Assembly: GCF_003597395.2 (NCBI RefSeq)
Contig: NC_133769.1
Coordinates: 174,212,869-174,276,868, forward strand
Reading direction: 5' to 3'
Origin: Chelonoidis abingdonii
Taxonomy: Eukaryota > Chordata > Testudines > Testudinidae
Length of the DNA stretch: 64,000 bases
Positions 1-10,553 of the stretch are shown piece by piece. Under the pieces are notes generated by a model that saw only the letters and a program-made list of their open reading frames with translations, made no database searches and was not told where the DNA came from. Positions within the stretch are counted from its first letter, which is position 1; every line of letters starts with the position of its first letter. Made by a program: the position numbers and the translations under genes.

Positions 1-2399
1 TTCCCGCCCCTGACTTTAAACAATCCAGTTCTCTGATTGGTCCTCTGGTCAGGTGTTTGGTTACCCTTTCCAGGTAAAAGAAACTTAACCCTTACCTTAC
101 CTATCTACTTATGACAATGTGGATAAGTGATACCTATTTCTCTTTTTTCCCAGTTACACTTTCTTGTGGGTGTTGCCAGATTGGCAATAAATAATCTTCC
201 ACAAGCATGTAAAGATGACCAGTTTGCAAATTTGCAGAAACTTGCCTGACTTTTTCTGGGTCTGCAAATTAATTTCTATATTGTGCATGTTTTTTTACTG
301 TGTCACTGTCACAGAACTTTGCCTATTCAAATGACAGAGGAAGATCAGCTGTTATGGACACTTAGAGTAACATCCTGGTCCCATTGATGTCAAAGGCAAA
401 ATTCCAATTGACTATAGAGGGAGAACTGGATTTTACCCATAGTTTTTACATTTTGGGGCCAATTTTTCATCCTGGCCTTAGCCATTTTGCAAGTGTAAGG
501 ACTTACAGGCAAAAAATTACTCTCACAATTTAGAATAGTTAGAAAATTAGTCCCAGACTTTGCACTGATTGTGAAGACATCTAAATTAGCTAAATTGTGT
601 CTCAAGTGGAAACTGCCCACAAAAATTGAAGCCAGTGGATGAAAATATTCTGACATAGTCTAAATACTTTAACCTGTCCTCTGCTTTATTTTAAACATGA
701 TTTTAAAGACAAAGAAAATTATCAGACAACTCCATGAGAGTAACCTCTCCCAAGTAATATATCTCAGATAAATTTATATTAGGATTTTATTTGCTGAAAC
801 TACCTTTTCAAATTCACTGCTCAGCTAGACTCACTCTATGGAACTCATATATTGCAGATCTTTGCAGGACAGTGTTTCAGAAATTCACATGATTTGCTAG
901 TTTGTAGTCCCCTTTTTATAGGTGATCTCTTCCAAAAATGTTTTGGGGGTTAGGAATCATGTCACTGTAAGTTATGAAGAACAAATACATTATTGACAAC
1001 ACCAAAAATTCAAAAATTGAGTCAGATCCTCCTCCCCCACCTGCAAAAGCTTAATTGGCTTAAATATAAGATTTTAAAATGATAAGGGCTTTTTTCTGTT
1101 TCTTTTAGTTTTGGAGCCTGTAGATGTCATGGTTTAAAGCTTTTCTCCACAACCACAAAGACTAGAGCTTTTTTACAATGAAAAGTGAGATTCTTACACA
1201 TTCACATGAAAGCAGGAGCTGGAGGTTTAAGAAAAACTTGATAGTACTCATGATCAAAATTCTGAGAGTTGGCAGCACTGACCCTAGCAGGCATGAAATA
1301 CACCTTAGAAAGATTGTACCTTGTAAAGGAAAGCATTATAAAACATATTTTTGTGGTGTGGGAAAAGGTTGTTATATATCCCCTGCAACAAGATAGTGCA
1401 TTTTAAAAATTCTACTTTATAATCACTTTCCCATCTCCTGCCTGAATATATCTCCCAGAGATACTATGAATAGCTCTTTAGCCTTGGCTTTTTCACTTGA
1501 TAGTTTCAGATCTGTCTCTGTTTATCTTTAATTTCAAATCATATTTCTTCTCAGATTTCAAAGTTCCCTGTCTGACCCATTTCAGAGATTAGTTTCTGTG
1601 TAGGATGTGGTCCCCTCTATCTTTATCTCAGGCTTCATCCTATCACTTACTTGTCTCTCTTGCTCTAGGTCTGAACCATACTACACCTAACTGTTACTTT
1701 CACTGCACCACTTCCACATGCCTTTAATGCATGTGATGCTTTGGGTGACATTGACTCTCATTTCTCTTAACAGCACATAGGGGTAGCAGTGAATAAAAGG
1801 TCAGTCTCCCTCTTGCCCAGCCTTAAAGGGATAGCACTAAAATGGAAACAATTTCCCCATCAAAGTTCAGTTTGACTGGGAAATATTGACTCAAATGTCC
1901 TCCCAGACAATTTTCTATGACAGTAGCTGAATCAGATGAAGAAAAACAAATGACCTGAACCTCAGCCCAAATCTTAAATTAAACTCGGTATTTTGTTTAC
2001 TTTACAAAATGTTCATGTTAGCACCCCATCTCTGATGCACACACATCCTTTCCTTGAAGAAGAAATCAATCTTGAGTGTCAGTGGGATTGAGAAACTAAT
2101 AGACCAGCTGTAACTTATACATTTCTTGACTTCTGGAGGGTTTCTGTTAGAGTCCGGGCAATGTAGTCTAGGCTGTTTATGACATGGGAAAGCCTCAGGG
2201 CAAATGCACCTGGATTCAAAAATGCAACCAAAACCCTGAAGACAAGATACCAGAACACCATGAGGAAATCTAGCTAAAGCTGGTGGGGTTGGCAGACATT
2301 GTAATGGCTGAGGATAGGTAGTAGGATGGAATAAGGAAAGAAACAATGGGTAATGCTTCCCTCTGAGAAGATGATGAGGGTGGGAGGGCAGCATGCTCT
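1..2399. other. No gene recognised
   Basis: A+T-rich sequence without a recognisable exon, RNA gene or clear transposon. The longest open stretch (minus strand, about 2002-2439) is low in complexity, matches no family I know and has no supporting splice or promoter context, so it is treated as chance. Confidence 0.6.
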
Positions 2400-2409
2400 T
2401 TTCAGGTAA

Positions 2410-2505
2410 GTAGAGTCCTGCAAATCCATGGATACCCACAGACCGTTTCTGCAGATGGTGGATTGGATGCAGATATAGTATCTGTGCAGGGCTCTAAATA
2501 TAAGA
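2410..2505. repeat. Dispersed repeat fragment, copy 1
   Basis: Contains GGATGCAGAT followed by a stretch ending GCAGGGCTCT. A related stretch with GGATGCAGAT and GCAGGGATCT lies about 950 bases downstream in the same direction. The two probably derive from one interspersed repeat family. The class is unknown to me, possibly an end of a DNA transposon. Confidence 0.4.
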
Positions 2506-2539
2506 TCTCAAAGGCAGGGAAGCGAGACTGACTTTCTCT

Positions 2540-2647
2540 GCAGAAGCAGCTGCAGCACATATACTAAAATTGGAACAATACAGAGAAGATTAGCATGGTC
2601 CCTATGCAAGGATGACACACAAATTCATGAAATGTTCTATATTTTTT
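2540..2647 (+). pseudogene. U6 spliceosomal snRNA pseudogene
   Basis: The sequence follows the vertebrate U6 snRNA from the GCAGCACATATAC region through AGAGAAGATTAGCATGG to the T-run terminator, over about the normal 107-108 nt. Against the U6 sequence as I know it there are about nine substitutions in the conserved part, all transitions and most at CpG sites. This is the pattern of an old methylated copy. The first dozen bases are poorly matched. A TATA-like AAATATAAG lies about 40 bases upstream, further than a functional U6 promoter normally has it. It is most likely an inactive retrocopy. Confidence 0.88.
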
Positions 2648-2789
2648 CTCCAATTGACCTGATAGGGCAGAAATTAATCACTTGCCTTCACACCCCTCCT
2701 ACACCTCTAGCACCTGCACCTCCCCCTTCTGCATCCCAACCCCTACACTGTGCCCCCTTTTTCCCTAAACCTTACATCCCTTCCTGCAC

Positions 2790-2990
2790 TTAACTGGGGA
2801 CACAGACCTGGAGTCACGGAGTGCCTGCTGTCATTGTTCCTCTTCCCCATCACAGCCTCTTGTACCTCTCACCCCTGCACCCCCCTCCTGTGCCCACGTG
2901 GGAAAACTCACCTAGAGTCACAGCGTACCTGTCGTTGCTCCTTGCTCCTCTCCTCACAGCCCCCATAGGAGACTGACATGCCACGTCGAG
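2790..2990. repeat. Two-copy tandem duplication, period about 104 bp
   Basis: GACCTGGAGTCACGGAGTGCC (around 2805-2825) recurs as a diverged copy around 2909-2929, and the pyrimidine-rich stretch after each also matches. The region is C-rich and follows directly after the U6 copy. Confidence 0.45.
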
Positions 2991-3394
2991 AGATGTTGGG
3001 GCTCAGCCCAGGCAAGTCAGGGCAAAAATTAAGCACTTTAGCCCTGCAATAGTATTCCACTTGCATGAATCCACAGCGAGAACAATGGCTGGTGAAAAGA
3101 AACTGGGACTGCTGAGCTCTAAGTGTGATGGCTTTAAAAATCACAAGCTAAATAGTCAGCAGACTTTTTTATTTTACAAGTTTGTGATTTTGAGCATTAT
3201 TGGCTTGAGACATTTATTTTATTATTTTTAATGCCAAAGGCTATTTATTCTGATGCTAGTTGTATAATAAGATTGATTTTTTAAAAATAATAATAGTATG
3301 CACATTTAAGGCATACAGCTTTGTTATACAGTGCACGCACACATGCTCCTCCTGACTGTGCGTGATGCTGCAGGTGTGATGGGGATACAGATAA

Positions 3395-3475
3395 AAGATG
3401 GAATGTGGCTCACAGGTTGGATACAACTTGATCCTTATGGATGCAGATCCACATCCACATTTTGTATCCATGCAG
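3395..3475. repeat. Dispersed repeat fragment, copy 2
   Basis: Direct relative of the 2410-2505 fragment, sharing GGATGCAGAT and a GCAGGGATCT end. Confidence 0.4.
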
Positions 3476-3514
3476 GGATCTATGGGTAAAGGCAGTCCGA
3501 CACTGAGATGTCAA

Positions 3515-3760
3515 ACAGAATGAAACTGATAAAGAACAAGTTACCAGGATGGGATGGGAATCATCCAGATGTTAGAGGAATTTAAGAATGAAGCAACTGA
3601 ACTGCTAACAAATATAAAATGTACATGATTTTGACAAGACTGTACAGAAGAACGTGAGGCTGGCAATTGCTTTACCTATCTACCAAGACCAAACAAACAA
3701 AAACCTGGGGGTAATTCTGAGAAGTCCAGACCAATGGCCTTTACATCAGTTAATGTTAAA
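3515..3760 (+). mobile_element. Degraded CR1 LINE fragment (RT 5' region)
   Basis: Reading the plus strand gives NKLPGWDGNHP followed by a NEATELLTN-like stretch. This is the conserved start of the CR1 reverse-transcriptase core (the NKSPGPDGIHP region seen in the copies at 24.0 and 39.4 kb). Further on, a SRPMAFTSVN-like stretch fits the next RT block. Stops and frame changes interrupt it, so this is an old internal fragment without ends. Confidence 0.6.
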
Positions 3761-4529
3761 AAAAGAGGGAAAAAAAGAAAGCCAAAGATTAAACATAGTT
3801 TTAAAATACTTAGTTGAGGATAATTAGTATGATCCAGTCATAGCAGTAGTGGATTATAGAGGGTTATAGTAAGTCACAATGTAATTGTAAAATGTCCAAG
3901 TGTTCCCTTTCATTTGCATAGTGGAAAACATGTTGAAATTTTCAACTGATCTTTATCTTTCCCTGGAAAAAAGGCAGCTTCATCAAAACATTGTCAAAAT
4001 TGTTTTGTTAGAAATAAAATGTTGAAAACTTATTCAATTGATTTACTCTAGTGGAATAGCAGGTTTGCTGCAGATCTGGTTTATCAGATGATAGGTGTTC
4101 TACAGCTGCACTTGTTTAATGAGCAAAGATGAAAATTGCCACAGTCCTGGTCCAAATTTTATTCCTACTGAAATGACTGAGAGCATTAATTAAATGGGAG
4201 TAGATTTGACTCAAAATAAAATAATCTTTTAACTGTATATATCTGTTGACAATTCAGTAAGTAATCCCTTTTGACGCATACACAATAAATGTACAAAGCC
4301 TAGTTACAGTGGAAGAAATATCTGTTCCCTTGTTCCTTCACTAATTGTAAATATGTGCTGAGTGCAAATCAGACCATCAGATGAAACCATTCACAATCAC
4401 AGAATACTGTATGAAGTGGAGCTCATAGTTCATTTTATCCTGGTAGTTAATATTGAATGAATGCTCCAGCATGCTGTCACAGTGCCCAGTGCTGCTGAAG
4501 TTGTTTGTGTTAAAGATGACATGTAAAAT
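3761..4529. other. No gene recognised
   Basis: A+T-rich sequence with no recognisable element or exon between the CR1 scrap and the LINE that follows. Confidence 0.5.
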
Positions 4530-6090
4530 GGTCTTCGTCTTGGTAGTCTATTGATCCGATGATGACAAATCTGAGCAAATCATCTATTGTTGGTCTCATG
4601 GTGTGCCCTCTAATGGTTATACAAGCCAATTCTAGAGGTGCACATTTTGCTGCAGATGGTGCATGGGAAGTTCACAGTCAGTGGGTTGTGTGCTGCTGGT
4701 GCTCTGTGATGTCGTTCATATGCCTCCTTGTAGACTCCGACAGCAGTCTTCCTCAAAGGTGATGCAGGTATTTCTGACTGTTGCACACCACTGTGTTCTG
4801 TCGCTGGCGGCATCCTCAGGGTCCCTGGGTTTGATACTGGAAAACTGCAGATTGGCTTTGGTGGTGTCCTTGTAACGTTTTCATGGATGACCTATATGCC
4901 GGATGCCCTGGGAGAGCTCACCATAGAGAAGCTGGAGGGGGATTCTGTTGGCATCCACGTGGCTGACATGACCAGTCCAAAGTAGCTGTGACTTCATGAT
5001 CATCATTTCGATGCTTGTTATCTGGGATCTCTCAAGAACCTCAAGATTGGGCACTTTGTCTTGCCAGCAGATCTTCATGATGTTGCGGAGGCGACGCATG
5101 TGGAACGCTTCGAGCTGCTTGATGTGACGCCTATATAGTGTACAGAGATGAAAGAACACAGCTCTGTACACAAGCAGTTTTGTTGACATCTGGATGTTGT
5201 GATGGTTTAAAACTTTGACACGCAGATAGCCAAGTGCCTGGCTTGCTTTGGATATTCATGTGTTGATCTCATTATCCAGTGATCCATCACTGGATATGAC
5301 ACTACCCAGGTATTTAAAGTTCTCCACTACTTTAAGCTGAGTGCCATCAACGGAGATATTCGGGACAGAAGCATTTGATCCAGGTACAGGTTGATGGAGA
5401 ACTTCTGTGTTTCCGAGGCTGATAGTTAGTCCGAAGAGTTGCGAGGCCTTAGCAAACTTGTTGACAACGTGCTGAAGATCATTTTCAGTGTGCGCCATGA
5501 GGGCACAGTCGTCAGCAAAGAGTGCCTCAAGAAGGAGTTTCTGCATTGTCTTAGTCTTTGCATTCAGGCAACGGAGGTCAAAAAGTGAACCATTGTGCAG
5601 GTATTTCAAATATATACCTCGATCCAGATCTTTCATTGCATGGTTAAGGACACATGCAAAGAACAGGTTAAATAAGACAGGAGCAAGAACACATCCTTGT
5701 TTCACACCATTGGTGATGTTGAAGGGGGAAGATGTGGCTCCATCAGACAATACTTCGCCTGTCACGAGTCATGAAAAAGGCGTATAATCTGGACAAATTT
5801 TCTTGGGCAACCAAGTCATGTTAGAATAGTCCAAAGGACTTCCCTGTTGATGATATCAAACGCCTTTGTCAGATCAATGAAGACAGCATACAGGTGTATG
5901 TTCTGTTCAATGCACTTCTCTTGTATTTGTCTGACAGAAAACACCACGTCGACTGTGCTCCAGCCAGGTCGAAAACCACATTGACTTTCAGGTAGATTTG
6001 CCTCGGAAATACTGGCTATTAGGCGGTTCAAGATGATGCGGGCTATGATTTTTCCCTCCAACAGAGAGGAGGGATATGCCTCTATAATTT
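4530..6090 (-). mobile_element. RTE-like non-LTR retrotransposon, 5' truncated
   Basis: A minus-strand LINE with its 3' end near 4530. From 5' to 3' the translated pieces show an early RT block (GKIIARIILNRL, then PESQCGFRPG), the block around LTKAFD, NGVKQGCVLAP, the catalytic FADDCAL, a C-terminal WTGHV-YGEL region, and a zinc-finger-like tail. The endonuclease and 5' end are missing. Frames are broken in several places. Assignment to the RTE group rests on the PESQCGFR/QGCVLAP type RT. The LINE call is sure, the clade tentative. Confidence 0.85.
4600..6085 (-). pseudogene. RTE-like LINE reverse transcriptase, broken
   Basis: Remains of the polymerase that copies LINE RNA at a nicked target. 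Three longer open blocks remain: about 5816-6085 (RT fingers), 5256-5765 (palm, with QGCVLAP at residues 23-29 and FADDC at 83-87 of that block) and 4881-5189 (thumb and linker, with RLRNIMKICWQDKVP and LLWTGHV). About 4610-4700 then encodes CTICSKMCTSRIGLYNH, a Cys-Cys...His zinc-finger motif. A stop codon directly after that His precedes RAH, which would have given the second His. The stops and frameshifts between blocks exclude a working protein. Confidence 0.85.
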
Positions 6091-6487
6091 GGGTGTATGG
6101 GGTGCCCAGGGAGGGGTAATACCTCTGATGGGGGTACTTCTCATACCCCTTCAGGGGTAGTCCGTCCACTTTGGTCCCCACCTGTCACTCAGCTCTCACC
6201 TGTGGCTCCAAGTAGCTGCAGAATGCGCAGTGGTCACACCTTGGGCAATGGCTTCGACAGGCTGGCCAAACCAAGTGAGTGTAACTGATGGGACCCAAAC
6301 CTTCAGTGTAAAATGGTGGTCTTTGGTCATGAATGATCCTACAGCATTTTTGAAAGATTAGAAATAGCAGGACTGAGGTCAAGAGCAGTAGCACAGGAGA
6401 CAGAAACACAACTGAAAACAGGGGATTTTGAGTGTGAGCTTGGTTGGAATAGAAGGGAGGAGGCAAACTATTGTTCCTTGGGGCAGT
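6091..6487. other. Unassigned sequence
   Basis: No family recognised between the LINE 5' break and the tandem array. It may be an uncatalogued interspersed repeat, but nothing in it identifies a class. Confidence 0.4.
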
Positions 6488-6977
6488 TAAGTGAGTTGTG
6501 TTTTTCTGTGTATTGTGTTGCATTATGTTATGTGATTCTTTCTGTAAGCAGGGGCTGCAAGGGGGGACTGTGTTGTGAAAGCAGCAGAGCCCTGATTAGG
6601 GGGCAGAGCTGCCCTGATCAGGAGCCCTATAAAGGCAACCAAGCAGTTAACCACTGGCAGAGGAAACAACCCAAAACAGAGGAGTTGGAGTTCTGCAGGA
6701 AGAGAAGGGAGCAGGCAAGCCTCTGTATCCTAGGAGCAACAAGGTGAGTTCTTGTGTTTCTGTCTGGTGATGTCATTTGTTTTTGTTTGCAGGGGCTGGT
6801 AGGTAGCAGTGTGCTGTGCAGGCAGCTGAGCCCTAATTAGGGGCCAGGGCTGCCTAGATTAGGAACCCTACAAAAGCAGCCAAGCAGTCACCTAACACTG
6901 GGAGCTGGAGTGCAAGCTCTCTGGGACTAGGCAAGCTCCTATACTTCCAGGGCTGAAGGTGAGGTCTTATGTCTCAG

Positions 6978-7013
6978 TGGTGGTGGTGGTGGTGGTGTGG
7001 TGTGGTGTGGTGT
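6978..7013. repeat. (GGT)n/(GGTGT)n microsatellite
   Basis: A GTG run passes into four GGTGT units. It lies inside one unit of the 235-bp array and accounts for part of the length variation between units. Confidence 0.9.
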
Positions 7014-7103
7014 GTTTTTGTTGGTAGGGGCTGGTAGGGGGCAGTGTGCTGTGTGGGCAAGGCTCCCTTGATTAGGGAGCAGGGCTGCCTTGATTAGGAG
7101 CCC

Positions 7104-7727
7104 TGTGACAAAGTTCCTACTCTACCTTGATTGGTCCTATGCTTATTGGCGGATTTGCTCATTTCACAAATTCACTCTGTGGGTTGGGAAACAACCCAGA
7201 GACCTTCCCTTCTGGTAGAAGCCACAGTCCAGGTCAATTCCTCCTGTGCTGGATCACGAGTTGGGAGGTTTGGGTGGAACCCGGGCCTGCTCTCTACTCC
7301 GGGTTCCAGTCCAGGGCCCTGTGGATTGCAGCTGTCTAGAGAGCCTCCTGGTACAGTTGTGCGACAGTTACAATTCTCTGGGCTACTTCCCCATGGCCTC
7401 CTCCCAACACCTTCTTTGTCCTCACCACTGGACCTTCCTCCTCATGTCTGATAACGCTTGTACTTCTCAGTCCTCCAGCACTATGCCTACTCACTCTCAG
7501 CTCCTTGCACACCTCTTGCTCCCAGTTCCTCGCACTCACTTCCTCTCCTCTGGCTCCCTTTGGCCTGACTGGAGTGATAGCATCAGAAAGGCCTTAATTA
7601 GAGTCAGGTGTTCTCATTAGCCTGGAGCAGCCCCTGCTCTAGTCACTCAGGGAACAGAAAACTGCTTATACAGTGACCAGTATATCTCCCTTTTACTACT
7701 CTTCCCAACTGGCCTGGGTCTATCACA
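7104..7727. mobile_element. Solo LTR inserted in the tandem array
   Basis: The 624-bp element has inverted termini TGTGACA...TATCACA. It lies exactly between AGGAGCCC and GCCTATAAAGG, which are contiguous (GGAGCCCTATAAAGG) in the neighbouring unit. This suggests a short duplication of about 4 bases (GCCC/GCC-). No coding region or second LTR is present. I recognise the text as a turtle-type LTR, but whether it is endogenous-retroviral or Gypsy-like cannot be told from the LTR alone. Confidence 0.75.
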
Positions 7728-7745
7728 GCCTATAAAGGCAGCCAA

Positions 7746-8168
7746 TACTTTCAACCCTACTTTATAGTGCAGAATGAGAAAGTATGAAATGGACAAACTG
7801 TCTTCATTCAATACAACTTGCCTCAGAAAAATCCTCCATATCTTTTGGCCAAGACCAATCTCAAACCAAGATCTATTGATACAATGCAGCCAAGAGGATC
7901 TAAGCACCATCATTGCCAGGAGATGCTGGAGATGGATTGGCCATGTGCTTCGGATGGAAACTGACTTCCTCACGACAGTAGCAATAAGATGGACACCTGA
8001 CAGCAAGCGAAAACAAGGCCGCCCGAAAACAACATGGCAAAGGGCTGTGGAAGCCAAACTGAGGCACAGCTGCTTAACCATTGAAAGGCTTGCCAGAAAC
8101 AGGCAGGAGTAGGGGAGCTTCATCACTGCCCTCAACGCCAGAGGCATAATAGGAACACGATGATGATG
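7746..8168 (+). mobile_element. 5'-truncated RTE-like LINE with perfect target duplication
   Basis: The fragment is flanked by the identical 12-mer AAAGGCAGCCAA at 7734-7745 and 8169-8180. It consists of the last part of an RT ORF, a very short 3' UTR and a GATGATGATG tail. Short trinucleotide tails and short 3' UTRs are typical of RTE-type LINEs. It is inserted in the same 235-bp unit as the solo LTR, 18 bases beyond it. Confidence 0.85.
7774..8112 (+). pseudogene. LINE RT C-terminal remnant
   Basis: The last 112 residues read without a stop and contain CLRKILHIFWP, RRCWRWIGHVLRM and KRKQGRPKTTWQRAVEAKL, the conserved thumb-to-tail region of RTE-like polymerases. The ATG is internal, with a stop just upstream (around 7765) in the same frame. 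No catalytic RT motif is present, so this cannot be an active enzyme. It is a different subfamily from the copy at 4.5-6.1 kb, which has WTGHV-YGEL at the equivalent place. Confidence 0.75.
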
Positions 8169-8370
8169 AAAGGCAGCCAAGCAGTTATTTAGCAGCCTGG
8201 GAGCTGGAAACAAGGGAGCTGGAGTTGAAGCTTTGCTGGATGAGAGGGGAGTAGACAAGCCCCATACCTCAGGGGCTGAAAGTGAGTCTTTGTGTGGTAG
8301 TGGGGTGTGTTTTTTTGTTGACAGGGGCTGATAGGGGGCAGTGTGCTGTGTAAGCAGCTGAGCCTTTATT

Positions 8371-8732
8371 AGATCAAGTTGGTCTGGCATGATCCAATTT
8401 CTGTGAAACCATGTAATTTATCCCAATAGCCATTTGCATCTCTTAAGTACTTTCTCTTTCAAAATTTATTCCAAGACCTTCCCTACAATTGAGGTCAAAC
8501 TAACAGACCTGTAGTTTCCCAGCTCAGTTTTTTCCCTTCTTAAATATAGGCAATTCTCAAAGGGTACAGTCCCTGAGTTTACAAATACAATAGCAAGGAT
8601 TTCTAATGGGTTGGCAATTGCATGTGCTGTTCCTTTATTATTCTTGGACCCCTCAATTTAGTCGCACCGCACTGTTTGAGTTTGATATCCACCACGCCTG
8701 TGCTATAATTTCTACTTCCATATCCTTGTTCC
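8371..8732 (-). mobile_element. CR1 LINE fragment (RT region)
   Basis: Plus-strand text such as TTAAATATAGGCA, TCTAATGGGTTGGCAATTG and the AACAGACCTGTAGTTTCCC stretch corresponds to the reverse complement of the CR1 RT N-terminal region. The similar phrase TGGTCTGTAATTGCTGG occurs in the CR1 at 48.1 kb. It ends abruptly where an hAT-type terminus begins. Confidence 0.6.
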
Positions 8733-8964
8733 CAGGGCTGGCCCACAACATTTTGGCACCTGAGGCAGGGAGCTCATATGATGCCCCCATACCCCCTCGA
8801 TTGGGCCAAAACTTTGAAAAGTCTCAATTCTGCCTTCTTCCTGTTCTACTCCTCTCATGGTACTGCTCTGCTACCTGCCCCAATAAAGGAGAACAACCAA
8901 CTTAAAATGCCTTGTTCAAAAATTTTAAGTAACATTTAACTTTCAAATGCCTGAATAGCAAATG

Positions 8965-10493
8965 ACAGGTTTCGGAGTAGCAGCCGTGTTAGTCTATATC
9001 CGCAAAAAGAACAGGAGTACTTGGTGCACCTTGGAGACTAACAAATTTATTTGAGCATAAGCTTTCGTGGGCTACAGCCCACTTCATTGGATGCACAGAC
9101 TGGAACATACAGCAAGAAGATATTTATACATACAGAGAACATGAAAAGGTGGAAGTAGCCATACCAACTGTAAGGCCAATCAATTGAGATGAGCTATCAT
9201 CAGCAAGAGAAAAAAAACTTTTGAAGTGATAATTGAAATGACTCAGAAGGTGTGAAGATACTTAACATGGGGAAATAGATTCAATTAGTGTAATGACCCA
9301 ACCATTCCCAGTCTCTGTTCAAACCTAAGTTAATTGTATCTAATTTGCATATTAATTCAAGTTCAGCAGTCTCTCTCTGGAGTCTGTTTTTGAAGTTTTT
9401 TGTTGTAAAATTGCCACCTTCAAATCTGTCATTTGAGTTTGAAGTGTTCTCCCACTGGTACAAGATCTCTATCAAGCATTCTTAAAATTACAATACACAC
9501 GTGCTGAAGTGAAAATACAGTTAGAGCCAGAAGAGTACCCAGAAGTCACCTACTACAGGCAGGCCCAACAAAGAAAGTAACAGAACGCCACTAGCCGTCA
9601 CCTTCAGCCCCCAACTAAAACTTCTCTAGCACTTCAAAGACCTACAAACTATCTTGAAAGGTGATCCCTCACACTCACAGATCTTGGGAGACAGACCAGT
9701 CCTCGTTTACAGACAGCCCCCTAACCTGAAGCAAATACTCACCAGCAACCGCACACCATACAGCATAAACACTAACCCAGGAACCTATCCTTGCAATGAA
9801 GCCTGATGCCAACTCTGTCCACGTATCTATTCAAGTGACACCATCATAGGACCTAATCACATCAGCCACACCATCAGGGGCTCATTCACCTGTACATCTA
9901 CCAACATGATATATGCCATCATGTGCCATCAATGTCCCTCTGCCATATGCATTGGCTAAACGGGACAGTCTCTACACAAAAGAATAAATGGACACAAATC
10001 TGACATCAGGAATCATAATTTCAAAAACCATTGGGAGAACACTTCAACCTCTCTAACCACTCAGTAACAGACCTGAAGGTGGCAATTTTACAACAAAAGC
10101 TTCAAAAACAGATTCCAAAGAGAGAATTCTGAACTTGAATATGCAAATTAGATACAATTAACTTAGGTATGAACAGAGACTGTGAATGGTTGGACCATTA
10201 CACTAATTGAATCTATTTCCCCATATTAAGTATTCTCATGCCTTCTATGGGTCATCTCGATTATCACTTCAAAAGTTTTTTTTCTCTTGCTGATGATAGC
10301 TCATCTCAATTGATTGGTCTCTTACAGCTGGTATGGCTACTTCCACCTTTTCGTGTTCACTGTATGCATAAATATCTTCTTGCTGTATGTTCCAGTCTAT
10401 GCATCCAATGAAGTGGGCTGTAGCCCATGAAAGCTTATGCTCAAATAAATTTGTTAGTTTCTAAGGTGCCACAAGTACACCTGTTCTTTGAAC
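8965..10493 (-). mobile_element. Penelope-like element, palindromic, internally deleted
   Basis: It is flanked by AGCAAATG at 8957-8964 and 10494-10501. About 500 bases at the left (from GTAGCAGCCGTGTTAGTC) recur in reverse complement at the right (about 10030-10493), up to ...CACCTGTTCTTT, where the right arm is cut short. The core between the arms encodes the C-terminal part of a PLE protein on the plus strand (right arm). The intact terminus with GCCGTGTTAGTC marks the 3' end, so the copy as inserted lies on the minus strand. RT is deleted. Confidence 0.8.
9888..10090 (+). pseudogene. Penelope-like GIY-YIG endonuclease remnant
   Basis: The plus strand reads TSTNMIYAIMCHQCPSAICIG, a stop, then TGQSLHKRINGHKSDI and a GEHFN stretch. 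This is the PLE-type GIY-YIG domain, in which M-IYAI is the GIY strand, ICIG-TGQ the YIG strand and R-NGH the catalytic helix region. A stop codon between ICIG and TGQ disables it. Upstream, about 9790-9840, a Cys-rich stretch (PCNEA, CQLCPRI) fits the linker that precedes this domain in PLEs. Confidence 0.8.
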
Positions 10494-10553
10494 AGCAAAT
10501 GTAACTTTTCTTATCTGCATAGTAAACACTGACATTTTTATCTGTTTAACTAA

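Larger units (their letters stand above)
6488..8370. repeat. Tandem array, about 235-bp unit, split by two insertions
   Basis: The landmark (G)CAGGGGCTG starts at about 6548, 6789, 7024 and 8321. The first two steps are 241 and 235 bases. The last is 1297, but removing the LTR at 7104-7727, the LINE at 7746-8168 and their duplicated target bases leaves about 235. Each unit carries CCCTGATTAGG-type text, a TATAAAGGCAGCCAAGCAG stretch and a (T)GTGTTTTT run. There is a partial unit at each end, and the last stops near 8370. Confidence 0.85.

Noticed and set aside
2002..2439. 145-codon minus-strand open frame
   Set aside because: No domain, biased Pro/His/Cys content and no splice or promoter context; probably chance.
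2490..2540. Functional U6 promoter upstream of the U6 copy
   Set aside because: The TATA-like box is too far upstream and no clear proximal element was seen.
7647..8390. 247-codon minus-strand open frame
   Set aside because: It crosses the LTR end, the LINE and the tandem array and is antisense to recognisable LINE protein, so it is a shadow.
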